This document shows positions 52,068-63,708 of a stretch of DNA of 64,000 bases, in pieces (the stretch's first letter is position 1; every line of letters begins with the position of its first letter). Source of the stretch: Solimonas sp. K1W22B-7 (lineage in GTDB: Bacteria > Pseudomonadota > Gammaproteobacteria > Nevskiales > Nevskiaceae); contig NZ_CP031704.1 in NCBI RefSeq assembly GCF_003428335.1, positions 1,674,001 through 1,738,000 of the forward strand. Reading direction: 5' to 3'. Below the pieces are notes generated by a model. That model did no database searches, was not told where the DNA came from, and saw only the letters and a list, made by a program, of their open reading frames with translations. Made by a program: the position numbers and the translations under genes.

Positions 52068-53768
52068 ATGCGCCTTTCCAAGTTTCCCCTGCACACCGCC
52101 AAGGAAACCCCGGCCGATGCCGAGGTCGTCTCGCACCAGCTGATGCTGCGCGCCGGCTATATCCGCAAGCTCGGCGCCGGCCTCTACAGCTGGATGCCCC
52201 TGGGCCTGCGCACGCTGGGCAAGATCGCCCAGATCGTGCGCGAGGAGATGAACGCGGCCGGCGCCATGGAGATGCTGATGCCGGCGGTGCAGCCGGCCGA
52301 GCTGTGGCAGGAGTCCGGCCGCTGGGACGTGATGGGCGCCGAGATGCTGCGTTTCAAGGACCGGCACAAGAACGACTTCTGCTACGGCCCGACGCACGAG
52401 GAAGTGATCTGCCACCACGTCAAGCAGGACTTCCGCAGCTACAAGCAGCTGCCGATCACCTATTACCAGATCCAGACCAAGTTCCGTGACGAGCGCCGTC
52501 CGCGCTTCGGCGTGATGCGCGCCCGCGAGTTCCTGATGAAGGACGCCTACTCCTTCCACCTGGATGCGGCGGACCTGGGGCGCGAGTACTACAACATGCG
52601 CGAGGCCTACACCCGCATCTTCACCCGCGTCGGTGCCGACTTCCGCGTGGTCAAGGCCGACAGCGGCAACATCGGCGGCGCCCTGTCCGAGGAGTTCCAC
52701 ATCCTCGCCGGTTCCGGTGAAGACCTGCTGGCGGTGGCCGAGGGCGGCAGCTACGCCGCCAACGTCGAGGCCGCCGAGACGCGTCCCTCGGGCCAGCCGC
52801 GCGCCGCGGCTGCCGCCGCGCTGGAGAAGGTGTCCACGCCGGGCCAGAAGACCTGCGAGCAGGTCTCGAAATTCATGAACGTGGCGCTCACGGCCAAGGT
52901 CAAGCTGCTGGTGGCCAAAGCCGCCGACGGCGGCCTGATCGGCATCGCCCTGCGCGGCGACCACCAGCTCAACGAGATCAAGGCCGCCAAGCACCCGAAG
53001 CTGGCCAGTCCCTTCGAGATGGCCAAGCCGGAAGACGTGCAGAAGGCCTTCGGCTGCGAGGTCGGCTACCTCGGCCCGGTCGGCAGCCCGATCCCGGTGA
53101 TCGCGGATCATGCAGCGGTGGAGTTCGCCGACTTCGTCTGTGGTGCCAACGACAACGACCATCACTACAAGGGCGCCAACTGGGGCCGCGACTGCGCCGA
53201 GCCCGAGACCGCCGACCTGCGCCAGATCTGCGAGGGCGACCCGAGCCCGGACGGGCAGGGTGTCATCAAGTTCTATCGCGGCATCGAGGGCGGTCACATC
53301 TTCCAGCTGGGCCAGAAGTACACCAAGGCGATGAGCCTGACGGTGCTGGACGCCCAGGGCCAAGCGGTGACGCCGGAAATGGGTTGCTACGGCATCGGCG
53401 TGTCGCGCATGGCGGCGGCGGTGATCGAGCAGTCGCACGACGCCAACGGCATCATCTGGCCCGATGCGATCGCACCGTTCCGCGTGCTGATCTGCCCGAT
53501 CGGCATGGACAAGTCGGCAGCGGTGAAGGAAGCGGCGGAGTCGCTGTACGCCGCGCTGATCCAGGCCGGCATCGAGGTGGCGCTGGACGACCGTGGCCAG
53601 CGTCCCGGCGCGATGTTCGCCGACGCCGACCTGATTGGCATCCCGCACCGCGTCGTCATCGGCGACAAGGGCCTGGCCAACGCGCAGTTCGAGTACAAGC
53701 ACCGCCGTGCCGCCGCCGCCGAGATGATCCCGGCGACCGCCGAGGCCGTGCTGGCCAAGCTGCGCTGA
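52068..53768 (+). CDS. proS: Prolyl-tRNA synthetase (bacterial type)
   Basis: Class II synthetase of 566 residues that charges tRNA-Pro. Motif 2 is in KFRDERRPRFGVMRAREFLM, and motif 3 around MGCYGIGVSRMAAAVIEQ. An editing (INS) domain lies between motifs 2 and 3 (SKFMNVALTAKVKLLVAKAA region) and the anticodon-binding domain at the C-terminus (VLICPIGMDK, VALDDRGQRPGAMFADADLI). Divergent from the PHP lipoprotein. Confidence 0.98.
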   Translation: MRLSKFPLHTAKETPADAEVVSHQLMLRAGYIRKLGAGLYSWMPLGLRTLGKIAQIVREEMNAAGAMEMLMPAVQPAELWQESGRWDVMGAEMLRFKDRHKNDFCYGPTHEEVICHHVKQDFRSYKQLPITYYQIQTKFRDERRPRFGVMRAREFLMKDAYSFHLDAADLGREYYNMREAYTRIFTRVGADFRVVKADSGNIGGALSEEFHILAGSGEDLLAVAEGGSYAANVEAAETRPSGQPRAAAAAALEKVSTPGQKTCEQVSKFMNVALTAKVKLLVAKAADGGLIGIALRGDHQLNEIKAAKHPKLASPFEMAKPEDVQKAFGCEVGYLGPVGSPIPVIADHAAVEFADFVCGANDNDHHYKGANWGRDCAEPETADLRQICEGDPSPDGQGVIKFYRGIEGGHIFQLGQKYTKAMSLTVLDAQGQAVTPEMGCYGIGVSRMAAAVIEQSHDANGIIWPDAIAPFRVLICPIGMDKSAAVKEAAESLYAALIQAGIEVALDDRGQRPGAMFADADLIGIPHRVVIGDKGLANAQFEYKHRRAAAAEMIPATAEAVLAKLR

Positions 53769-53774
53769 CGAACA

Positions 53775-53814
53775 CGCCGCCGCCGTGATCCCGCACGGGG
53801 TCACGGCGGCGGCG
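53775..53814. terminator. Long GC hairpin after proS
   Basis: CGCCGCCGCCGTGA and its exact complement enclose a TCCC/GGGG extension and a GCAC loop: about 18 pairs. It begins 7 bases after the proS stop. The following CGTTTCC is only weakly U-rich, but the stem is very stable. Confidence 0.7.
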
Positions 53815-53859
53815 CGTTTCCTCTACCATGTGCTCGTTCCAGGCTCCCGTTCCGTCGTC

Positions 53860-56807
<2,948 letters not shown>

Positions 56808-56815
56808 AGGATTCC

Positions 56816-57355
56816 ATGTCCCGACATATCCGCTGGCCGGTCCTCCTGTGCCTGCTGCCGCTTTGCGCCTGCGTCACCAAGCTGTTCGACAAGGACTACG
56901 CGCCGCCCGCAGACTCGGCAGTGGCGCGGGTGGTGTTCCTGTCGCTGGATCGCGGCTCCTATACCGTCGACGTCCTGCAGGACGAGAAGTGGAAGCCGAC
57001 GCGCTGGCACGCCAGCGAGCACCGCGCCGCCGGTGGCGCTTCATTCTTCAACGAGATGAGCCAGGCCGACGGCGAAATCCTTGCCGGCGAGCAGGTTGCG
57101 CTGCGGCTGAACTTCCAGGCGCCGGCGAACGACGACGAGCCGGAACTGAGCTGCACACCGGAAGTGCGCATCTGCGGCATGGCGGACACGCGCTACGAGT
57201 TGCTGCTGCGGGCGGTCAAGGGCCAGTGCGAGGTCATCCTGCGCAAGCAGTACGTCAGCGACACCGGCGTACTGCGCCGCGACACGCTGGACCTGAAGAA
57301 GGCCGCGCGTTGCCCGGCACCTGCACCTGCACCGACGACGGAGCGCAAGCCGTGA
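56816..57355 (+). CDS. Small lipoprotein, unknown function
   Basis: About 179 residues beginning MSRHIRWPVLLCLLPLCAC, a signal peptide with lipobox LCAC. The mature part is beta-rich with two cysteine pairs (CTPEVRIC; CEVIL...C) and no motif I recognise. The tail is PAPAPAPTTERKP. It starts 8 bases after wrbA and its stop overlaps the next gene as GTGA, so it is part of the acylase-wrbA-DUF2069 operon. An envelope role is likely. Confidence 0.75.
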   Translation: MSRHIRWPVLLCLLPLCACVTKLFDKDYAPPADSAVARVVFLSLDRGSYTVDVLQDEKWKPTRWHASEHRAAGGASFFNEMSQADGEILAGEQVALRLNFQAPANDDEPELSCTPEVRICGMADTRYELLLRAVKGQCEVILRKQYVSDTGVLRRDTLDLKKAARCPAPAPAPTTERKP

Positions 57356-57684
57356 AGCTGAGTCCCCTGATGCACGCGCTGGCAGTGGCCTGCCACCTCG
57401 CCCTGATCAGCGGCCTGCTGATCTTCTGCAGCGGCCGGCTGGCCCTGCTGTTCGGCTTCCTGCTGTTCCTGCCGCTGCCCGGCCTGCTGCGCGGCAAGGA
57501 GCGCACCCATGCCTGGACCAGCATGCTGATCTCGTTCTACTGCGCCGCGCTGGCGTCCAACGCCTATTCCTCCAGCCATGGCCGCGCGTTGTGGTTCGTG
57601 CTGGCCTCGCTCGCGGCGCTGGAGTTCGCGGCGACGGTGCTGTATGTGCGCTTCAGGGCACGCGAGAAGATCGCGGCGGCCTGA
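57352..57684 (+). CDS. DUF2069 inner-membrane protein
   Basis: About 110 residues with four hydrophobic helices (ALAVACHLALISGLLIFCSG, LLFGFLLFLPLPGLLRGK, WTSMLISFYCAALASNAYSS, LASLAALEFAATVLYVRF). The PLPGLLRGKERTHAWTSMLI motif is typical of DUF2069. Function unknown. The GTG at 57352 overlaps the preceding stop. In many gammaproteobacteria this gene follows wrbA. Confidence 0.85.
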   Translation: MKLSPLMHALAVACHLALISGLLIFCSGRLALLFGFLLFLPLPGLLRGKERTHAWTSMLISFYCAALASNAYSSSHGRALWFVLASLAALEFAATVLYVRFRAREKIAAA

Positions 57685-57733
57685 TTGACGGCCTGCTGTT
57701 GCGGCCCACTTCCAGACGCGAGCCTCCTGCCTG

Positions 57734-57811
57734 ATTCGCGCGGGCGATCCGTCGCCGGACTGGGCCTGGGACGTGAGGTTGGAGGCTTCAGTGGGCGAGC
57801 GTGAGCAGTGA
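57734..57811 (+). pseudogene. 3' remnant of a second RAYT transposase gene
   Basis: Bases 57737-57811 encode RAGDPSPDWAWDVRLEASVG followed by EREQ and a stop, nearly the same as the C-terminus of the intact RAYT downstream (RAGDLSPDWAADVELETSVG then PRER). The DNA after the stop is also shared, including the REP pair. Everything 5' of base 57734 is unrelated. So a second RAYT copy stood here and lost all but its last 25 codons. Confidence 0.85.
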
Positions 57812-57815
57812 TGTC

Positions 57816-57887
57816 GGGGTTCGCTCCGCTCACCGCCAACCTACAGGGCTGGCGGATGTAGGTTGGGGTGAGCTTGCGAACCCCAAC
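57816..57887. repeat. REP pair (REPIN) upstream of the RAYT gene
   Basis: Two inverted REP sequences: GGGGTTCGCTCCGCTC with ACCGCCAACCTACA (57816-57845), and TGTAGGTTGGGGTGAG with CTTGCGAACCCC (57857-57887). The GTAGGTTGG...GCGAACCCCAAC form is the known REP type that accompanies RAYTs in gammaproteobacteria. Confidence 0.9.
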
Positions 57888-57910
57888 ATCCCATATCTAC
57901 GATCACTGGC

Positions 57911-58444
57911 ATGCGCTATCGAAGAGCCAGTGCGCCTGGCGGCACGTACTTCTTCACGGTCAATCTCGCCGACCGCTCGAGCCGACTGCTGGTGGATCGC
58001 GTCGATGACCTGCGGGAGGCTGTTCGTTTAGTCAAACAGCGCCATCCGTTCGAGATTCCGGGGTGGGTGGTTCTTCCCGATCATCTGCATGCCGTCTGGG
58101 CCCTGCCACCCGACGATGCTGATTTCTCGACGCGATGGACGCTTATCAAGGGTGGCTTTGCCCGCCGTATCGAGCCGGGAGAGTTCGTCCGATCGAGCAG
58201 GGAGCGAAAAGGCGAACGCGGCATCTGGCAGCGACGATTCTGGGAGCACCAGATTCGTGACGAGGATGACCTTGAGCGGCATCTCGATTACATCCATATC
58301 AATCCGGTCAAGCACGGATGTGTGAGTCGCGCCGCGGATTGGCAGTGGTCTTCGATCCATCGCTATGTCCGCGCGGGCGATCTTTCGCCGGACTGGGCTG
58401 CGGATGTGGAGTTGGAGACTTCGGTGGGACCGCGCGAGCGGTGA
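57911..58444 (+). CDS. REP-associated tyrosine transposase (RAYT)
   Basis: 177 residues of the Y1-transposase (TnpA-REP) family, related to IS200/IS605 transposases. The HUH motif is in VVLPDHLHAVWALP near residues 56-69; the catalytic tyrosine is in RHLDYIHINPVKHG near 136. WQRRFWEHQIRDEDDLE is also typical. It is intact and flanked on both sides by REP pairs that it is expected to bind and cut as single-stranded DNA. Such genes are usually single-copy domesticated elements that spread REP sequences. Confidence 0.95.
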   Translation: MRYRRASAPGGTYFFTVNLADRSSRLLVDRVDDLREAVRLVKQRHPFEIPGWVVLPDHLHAVWALPPDDADFSTRWTLIKGGFARRIEPGEFVRSSRERKGERGIWQRRFWEHQIRDEDDLERHLDYIHINPVKHGCVSRAADWQWSSIHRYVRAGDLSPDWAADVELETSVGPRER

Positions 58445-58448
58445 TGCT

Positions 58449-58545
58449 GGGGTTCGCTACGCTCGCCTGGAGGCGCCTACTTTTGGCACCGCCAACCTAC
58501 AGGGCGGCGGATGTAGGTTGGCGGTGAGCGCAGCGAACCCCAACG
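58449..58545. repeat. REP pair (REPIN) downstream of the RAYT gene
   Basis: The inverted REP pair GGGGTTCGCTACGCTC ... ACCGCCAACCTACA and TGTAGGTTGGCGGTGAGC, then GCAGCGAACCCCAAC. Relative to the upstream pair, the left arm carries an insertion of about 23 bases with GGAGGCGCC and CTTTTGGC. It ends 11 bases before the hda stop. Confidence 0.88.
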
Positions 58546-58556
58546 TCCCCGCAACC

Positions 58557-59222
58557 TCAATCCACCAGCACCGACTGCACGAACGGCAGCGTCAGCCGCC
58601 GCTTCGCCGCCAGCGCCTCGCGGTCGAGCCGCTCCAGCGCCTCCAGCAAACTCGGGATATCCCGTGAGCGGTGGTTGAGCAGCCAACGTGTCACTTCCTC
58701 CGGCAGCTCCAGGCCGCGCGCCTTGGCGCGCTCGCGCAGCAGTTCGCGGCGGTCGTCGTCGCTGGGCGGCTTGAGGCCGAAGCGGCTGCAGGCGCCCAGG
58801 CGGGTGCGCAGGTCGGGCAGGGCCAGGGTCATCCGTTCCGGCGGTGCGTCGGTGGCGAAGGCATAGCCGGCGCCGCGGGCGCGCAACTGGTCCACCAGGC
58901 GCAGCAGGGCGATGCACCACTCGCGGTCGGGGGTCACCCGCTCGAGGTCGTCGATGCAGACCGCCGGCGCAGCCTCAAGTCCCTCGAGCAGGGAAGGGCC
59001 GTGCGCCGCCAGTTCCGCCAGCGGCAGGTAGGCGGCACGGTGTTGCCGTGCGGCAGCCTGCAGCAAATGGCTGCGGCCGCTGCCGGGCGGGCCGTAGAGC
59101 AGGACCGGCACGCCCAGCGACTGCAGGGCCTGCACGGCTTCGGCGTTGGGGCCGGGGTAATAGCTCTCGAAGCTGGCCGATTCGCGCAATTGCACGGCCA
59201 GCGGCAGCTGCGCACCGATCAT
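58557..59222 (-). CDS. hda: DnaA regulatory inactivator Hda
   Basis: AAA+ protein of about 221 residues that, with the loaded DNA clamp, promotes ATP hydrolysis by DnaA after initiation. Walker A is YGPPGSGRSHLLQAAA, with the Hda-typical Arg-Ser in place of Lys-Thr; Walker B is VCIDDLERV; sensor parts ALPDLRTRLGAC and the C-terminal lid follow. It lacks the DnaA DNA-binding domain. The ATG at 59222 overlaps the permease stop (ATGA). The order purM | DUF2066 - perM - hda is conserved. Confidence 0.93.
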   Translation of the reverse strand: MIGAQLPLAVQLRESASFESYYPGPNAEAVQALQSLGVPVLLYGPPGSGRSHLLQAAARQHRAAYLPLAELAAHGPSLLEGLEAAPAVCIDDLERVTPDREWCIALLRLVDQLRARGAGYAFATDAPPERMTLALPDLRTRLGACSRFGLKPPSDDDRRELLRERAKARGLELPEEVTRWLLNHRSRDIPSLLEALERLDREALAAKRRLTLPFVQSVLVD

Positions 59223-60382
59223 GGCAGGGGGCCGGGCGGCTCTTCGGAGGCGGGTGGGGCTGCCGGCACGGGGGGCGCGGGCTGCGCGGTTCCGGCGAGG
59301 TAGAGCGGGCTCAACAGCCATTGCTGCTTGGTGTGGCGCATCAGCACCGCCAGCACCGCCGCCGCCGGCAGCGCCACCAGCACGCCGACGAAGCCGAACA
59401 GCTGGCCGCCGGCCATGATCGCGAAGATCACCGCCACCGGGTGCAGGCCGATACGGTCGCCGACCAGCAAGGGGGTCAGCACGTTGCCTTCGAGGAACTG
59501 GCCGACGCCGAACACCACCGCGATCCAGATCAGCGAGGTGGGGTCCTGGGTCTGCACCAGCATCGCGATCACGGCGATCAGCACACCGACGATGCTGCCG
59601 AGATAGGGGATGAAGCTGATCAGGCCGACGATGATGCCGACCACCAGGGCCAGGTCCAGGCCGGCGATCCACAGCGCGACGGCGTAGTAGACCGCCAGTG
59701 CCGCCATCACCGACAGCTGGCCGCGGATGAAGGCGCCCAGCACCTCGTCGGCCTCGCCGGCCAGCTGGCCGACCCGGGGCAGGTAGCGCGGCGGGATCAT
59801 GCCGCGGATCCAGCTGACCAGGTCATCCCAGTCGCGCAGCAGGTAGAAGCTCACCACCGGGATCAGCAGCAGGTTGGCGACCGTGACCAGCAGCAGCTTG
59901 CCGGACTGCGACACGCGCTCCCAGGCGGCCTGGGCGAAGCCGCCGGCCTCGGACCAGTGCTGGGTGATGATGGCCTTGAGGCCCTCGGCATCCAGCTCCA
60001 CGCCGGCCGGCAGGGCGATGCCCAGGCGCGGCAGGGCCTGCTCCTGCAGCCAGACCAGCCAGTCGGGGATGTTGCGCAGCAGCGCCAGGAACTGGTGGTA
60101 GACCATCGGCGCCAGCAGCAGCAGCGCCGCCAGGCCCGCCAGGCTCAGCACCACGAACACCACGCAGACCGCGGCGGTGCGCGACAGGCGCAGGCGCTGC
60201 AGGCGGTCCACCACCGGGTCGCCGACATAGGCCAGGGCGGCGCCGACGATGAAGGGCATCAGGATCGGGCCGAGCAGGAACAGGAGCAGCAGCAGGGCGG
60301 CGCCCACCACCAGCCAGGGCCAGTGCTCGCGCAAGTGGAAGCGCATGTAGTCTTCCGCCGAATCAACCGGTTCCGTGGACAT
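59219..60382 (-). CDS. AI-2E family transporter (PerM/UPF0118)
   Basis: Inner-membrane protein of 387 residues with about eight hydrophobic helices (VVGAALLLLLFLLGPILMPF, AAVCVVFVVLSLAGLAALLL, LDLALVVGIIVGLISFIPYL and others). The family motif around LISFIPYLGSIVGVLIAVIA and FLEGNVLTPLLVGDRIGLHP is present. Relatives export autoinducer-2 or act as Na+/H+ antiporters; the specific cargo cannot be deduced. It is coupled to hda downstream and follows the DUF2066 gene by 8 bases. Confidence 0.9.
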   Translation of the reverse strand: MSTEPVDSAEDYMRFHLREHWPWLVVGAALLLLLFLLGPILMPFIVGAALAYVGDPVVDRLQRLRLSRTAAVCVVFVVLSLAGLAALLLLAPMVYHQFLALLRNIPDWLVWLQEQALPRLGIALPAGVELDAEGLKAIITQHWSEAGGFAQAAWERVSQSGKLLLVTVANLLLIPVVSFYLLRDWDDLVSWIRGMIPPRYLPRVGQLAGEADEVLGAFIRGQLSVMAALAVYYAVALWIAGLDLALVVGIIVGLISFIPYLGSIVGVLIAVIAMLVQTQDPTSLIWIAVVFGVGQFLEGNVLTPLLVGDRIGLHPVAVIFAIMAGGQLFGFVGVLVALPAAAVLAVLMRHTKQQWLLSPLYLAGTAQPAPPVPAAPPASEEPPGPLP

Positions 60383-60390
60383 GGCGCGGC

Positions 60391-60996
60391 CTACTGCGGA
60401 GCCGGCAGGCTGTAGCTGAAGGCTCCGGAAGCCTCGGCCTGACGCTGCAGCACGGGGCTGCCGGCGGCGGCCAGGGCGGCGGCGCCACCCTCGACGCGGG
60501 CGCGCAGCAGCAGCGTGCCATCTTCAGCGCCGACGACGCCGATGCCGCGCACGCCCGGCATGGCGCGCAGGGCCGACAGGGCGCGGCCGTAGTCGGCGAT
60601 GCCGCGCACGCCGCCGATGGTGAGGGGGACCTCCTCGGTCGGCACCATGACCTGGCCCCAGACCGGCAGGCCGGCGGCGCGCACCGCGGCGTCCACCGCG
60701 CGCGGGTCGAAGCCGGCCACCAGCATCAGCTGGCCGGTGGCGTTGTCACGTTCATAGCTGAAGCGCTGCAGCAGCTTGGGCGCGCGGGCGACCGTGGGCT
60801 GCAGCCTGGGCTGGCTGGCCAGGGGCTGGCCGCCGACGCGTTCCAGCACCTGCCCCAGGGCCTGGGACAGTGCCGTGTCGCGGATGGCCTGGGACTGGTC
60901 GGCCACCAGGACGCGGGCCAGGTAGCCGTCCGCGGGCGCCTGGGCCAGGGCCAGGCAGGGGAGCAGCAGCGTCAGGGCGATCAGGAATGGGCGCAT
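60391..60996 (-). CDS. DUF2066 domain exported protein
   Basis: About 201 residues with a signal peptide (FLIALTLLLPCLALA). The mature protein fits DUF2066 (GYLARVLVADQSQAIRDTAL, ALGQVLERVGGQPLASQP, LPVWGQVMVP), of unknown function and often located between purM and perM. It seems shorter than many DUF2066 proteins, which extend to over 300 residues. The ATG at 60996 starts the signal sequence; the frame open further upstream is the purM shadow. Confidence 0.82.
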   Translation of the reverse strand: MRPFLIALTLLLPCLALAQAPADGYLARVLVADQSQAIRDTALSQALGQVLERVGGQPLASQPRLQPTVARAPKLLQRFSYERDNATGQLMLVAGFDPRAVDAAVRAAGLPVWGQVMVPTEEVPLTIGGVRGIADYGRALSALRAMPGVRGIGVVGAEDGTLLLRARVEGGAAALAAAGSPVLQRQAEASGAFSYSLPAPQ

Positions 60997-61022
60997 GGGC
61001 GAATCGGAGGGGCCTGAAAAGG

Positions 61023-61028
61023 TAGAAT
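61023..61028 (+). promoter_or_regulatory. Possible -10 box of purM
   Basis: TAGAAT lies 41 bases before the purM start, in the 72-base gap between the divergent DUF2066 gene and purM. No clear -35 element is visible. Confidence 0.35.
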
Positions 61029-61068
61029 AGCAGCCGTTCCCGAACTCTTCCGAGGCCCTAGGCTTTTC

Positions 61069-62100
61069 ATGGCTGCCAAAACCCCGCTGACCTACCGCGA
61101 CGCCGGTGTGGACATCGATGCCGGCGATGCGCTGGTGGATGACATCAAGAAAATCGTCAAGTCGACCCGCCGTCCCGAGGTGCTGGCCGGCGTCGGCGGC
61201 TTCGGCGCGCTGGTGTCGATCCCCAAGAAGTACAAGAACCCGGTGCTGGTCAGCGGCACCGACGGCGTCGGTACCAAGCTCAAGCTCGGCATCGAAAGCG
61301 GCCGCGTCCAGGGCCTGGGCCAGGACCTGGTCGGCATGTGCGTCAACGACGTGCTGGTCAACGGCGCCGAGCCGCTGTTCTTCCTGGACTACTACGCCAC
61401 CGGCAAGCTCGACAACCGCGTCGCCGCCCAGGTGATCAAGGGCATCGCGCAGGGCTGCAAGCTGGCCGGCTGCGCCCTGGTCGGCGGCGAGACCGCCGAA
61501 ATGCCGGGCCTCTACAGCGGCGGCGACTTCGACCTGGCCGGCTTCACCGTGGCCGTGGTGGAGAAGAAGAAGATCATCGACGGCAGCAAGATCAAGCCCG
61601 GCGACGTGCTGATCGGCCTGCCGTCCTCGGGCCCGCATTCCAACGGCTATTCGCTGGTGCGCAAGATCCTGTCGGTGAGCAAGGCCAAGCTGGACCAGCC
61701 GCTGGGCGGCGGTACGCTGCTCGACGCGCTGATGGCGCCCACCAGCATCTACGTCAAGCCGGTGCTCAAGCTGCTGGCCGGCGGCATCGACGTGCGCGGC
61801 ATGGCGCACATCACCGGCGGCGGCATCGTCGGCAACCTGCCGCGCTGCTTCCCCAAGAAGACCGCCGCGGTGGTCGACACCCAGAGCTGGACGCGCCCGG
61901 AAATCTTCGACTGGCTGCAGCGGCAGGGCAAGGTCGAGCAGGACGAGATGTGGCGCGTGTTCAACTGCGGCGTCGGCTTTGCGATGGTGGTGCCGCGGCT
62001 GCAGGCCGACAAGGCCATGGCGCAGCTGCGCCGCGACCGCCTCAAGCCCTTCCTGATGGGCGAAATCGTCCGCGGCAACCAGGACGTGCGCTTCGCGTGA
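61069..62100 (+). CDS. purM: Phosphoribosylformylglycinamidine cyclo-ligase (AIR synthetase)
   Basis: Purine biosynthesis step 5; closes the imidazole ring using ATP. 343 residues. The N-terminal [19 protein letters not shown] holds the ATP-binding glycine/aspartate region; [38 protein letters not shown] and [13 protein letters not shown] are all conserved. Its stop overlaps the purN GTG start. Confidence 0.98.
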   Translation: MAAKTPLTYRDAGVDIDAGDALVDDIKKIVKSTRRPEVLAGVGGFGALVSIPKKYKNPVLVSGTDGVGTKLKLGIESGRVQGLGQDLVGMCVNDVLVNGAEPLFFLDYYATGKLDNRVAAQVIKGIAQGCKLAGCALVGGETAEMPGLYSGGDFDLAGFTVAVVEKKKIIDGSKIKPGDVLIGLPSSGPHSNGYSLVRKILSVSKAKLDQPLGGGTLLDALMAPTSIYVKPVLKLLAGGIDVRGMAHITGGGIVGNLPRCFPKKTAAVVDTQSWTRPEIFDWLQRQGKVEQDEMWRVFNCGVGFAMVVPRLQADKAMAQLRRDRLKPFLMGEIVRGNQDVRFA

Positions 62101-62756
62101 AGCGCGTCGTCGTCCTGATCTCGGGCGGCGGCCGCAACCTGCAGGCACTGCTGGATGCCGGTGCCGACGGGCGCCTGGACGCGCAGATCGTCGCGGTGAT
62201 CAGCAACCGCGACGGCGTCCAGGGCCTGGAGCGCGCGCGCCGTGCCGGCGTCGCCGCCCTGGCACTGCCGCACGTGGATTTTCCCAGCCGCGAGGCCTTC
62301 GATGCCGCCCTGGCGGAAGCGATCGAGGCGCAGCGGCCGGATATCGTGGTGATGGCCGGGTTCATGCGCGTGGTCGGCGCCGCCTTCGTGCGCCGTTTCC
62401 AGGGGCGCATGCTCAACATCCATCCCTCGCTGCTGCCGCGCCACCCAGGCCTGAAGACCCACCAGAAGGTGCTGGAAGCAGGGGAACGCGAGCACGGCGC
62501 CACGGTGCACTTCGTCACCGAGGAACTGGACGGCGGCCCGCTGATCATTCAGGGCCAATTCAGTGTGATGCCTCAGGATAGTGCCGAGTCCCTGGCCGAG
62601 CGTGTCATGCAGGACATCGAACTGAAGATCTATCCTCAGGCGGTGGCATGGCTGGCGCGTGGCGACGTCGAACTGGTCGACGGCGGGGTGCGGTTCGGCG
62701 GCAGGCCGCTGTCCGCGCCGTTGGGGATGGACCACCTGGAGGCGCAATTCCGATGA
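62097..62756 (+). CDS. purN: Phosphoribosylglycinamide formyltransferase
   Basis: Purine biosynthesis step 3, using 10-formyl-THF. About 219 residues. The start [35 protein letters not shown], the catalytic [14 protein letters not shown] (Asn, His) and [20 protein letters not shown] are typical. The GTG at 62097 overlaps purM; its stop overlaps the DUF3108 start (ATGA). Confidence 0.97.
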   Translation: MKRVVVLISGGGRNLQALLDAGADGRLDAQIVAVISNRDGVQGLERARRAGVAALALPHVDFPSREAFDAALAEAIEAQRPDIVVMAGFMRVVGAAFVRRFQGRMLNIHPSLLPRHPGLKTHQKVLEAGEREHGATVHFVTEELDGGPLIIQGQFSVMPQDSAESLAERVMQDIELKIYPQAVAWLARGDVELVDGGVRFGGRPLSAPLGMDHLEAQFR

Positions 62757-63457
62757 ACAAGCTGCTGCTGGGCCTGGCCATGCTTGCCGCCGCGCTGTCC
62801 GCGCAGGCCGCGCCTTCGGCCTTCGTGCCGCGCTCCGACCAGTACCAGGTGGCCTGGGGCTCGATGGGCCTGGGCGAGGGCACCATCTCGCTGTCGCCGC
62901 TGCAGAGCGGCTGCTACCGCTACGAGTCGGTCACCAAGCCGATGGCGATCGTGCGCTGGACCTATGGTTCGCCGCGCGAAACCAGCGAGTTCTGCGTGGC
63001 CGACGGGCGCATCGTGCCCAAGCGCTTTGTCTACACCAACGACAAGCGTGCCAAGGACAGCTTCACGCTGGATTTCGACTGGGCCGCGCATCAGGTCAAG
63101 ACCATCAAGGGCGGCGAGATCAAGCTGCGCGAACTGCCGGACAACACCTACGACCGCTTCGTGATCCAGCTGGCCGTGCGCCAGTGGGTGATCAAGCATG
63201 CCGGCGAAGCCAAGCCGGCGCCGCTGGAAGTGAAGATGGTCGATCACCGCCGCATCAAGACCTACCGCTTCGCCCTCACCGGCCGCGAAAAGGTCGAGAC
63301 GCCGGCCGGCAAGTTCGATACGCTGCTGGTGGAGCGGGTCGATGACCCCGGCAACTCGCTGCGTTTCTGGGTGGCGCCGGAGCGCGACTACATCCCGGTC
63401 AAGGTGCAGCAGATCGACGATGGCGAGCTGAAGCTGCAGATGCTGCTGAGCAAGTAG
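62753..63457 (+). CDS. DUF3108 domain exported protein
   Basis: About 234 residues with a signal peptide (LLLGLAMLAAALSAQAAP). The mature part is a beta-rich DUF3108 domain (YQVAWGSMGLGEGTISLSPL, LEVKMVDHRRIKTYRFALTG, FDTLLVERVDDPGNSLRFWV). Function unknown; the gene regularly follows purMN in gammaproteobacteria. It is translationally coupled to purN. Confidence 0.88.
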   Translation: MNKLLLGLAMLAAALSAQAAPSAFVPRSDQYQVAWGSMGLGEGTISLSPLQSGCYRYESVTKPMAIVRWTYGSPRETSEFCVADGRIVPKRFVYTNDKRAKDSFTLDFDWAAHQVKTIKGGEIKLRELPDNTYDRFVIQLAVRQWVIKHAGEAKPAPLEVKMVDHRRIKTYRFALTGREKVETPAGKFDTLLVERVDDPGNSLRFWVAPERDYIPVKVQQIDDGELKLQMLLSK

Positions 63458-63465
63458 GAGCACAC

Positions 63466-63702
63466 ATGAGACTCGCAATTCTGGCCCTGAGCGGACTCTG
63501 CCTGCTGGCAGCCTGCAGCAAGCCCACCGAACCGGCCGCCGATGAAGCCAAGCCGCAGGGCCGCGAGGAAACCCGCGGTATCCGCAACACCGAGGCGATC
63601 GGCTATTCCGGCAACGCCATCGCCGACAAGGTCGATACCGTGATCGAAACCAACGAGCAGCGGATGGACCAGCTCAACAAGGCTGTCGAAGCCAGCGAAT
63701 AG
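63466..63702 (+). CDS. Small lipoprotein
   Basis: 78 residues: a signal peptide with lipobox LLAAC, then a short charged, helical mature part (ADKVDTVIETNEQRMDQLNK) with coiled-coil character. It starts 8 bases after the DUF3108 gene with GTAGGAGCAC upstream. I do not recognise a family; an outer-membrane small lipoprotein is likely. Confidence 0.75.
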   Translation: MRLAILALSGLCLLAACSKPTEPAADEAKPQGREETRGIRNTEAIGYSGNAIADKVDTVIETNEQRMDQLNKAVEASE

Positions 63703-63708
63703 CCCGGC

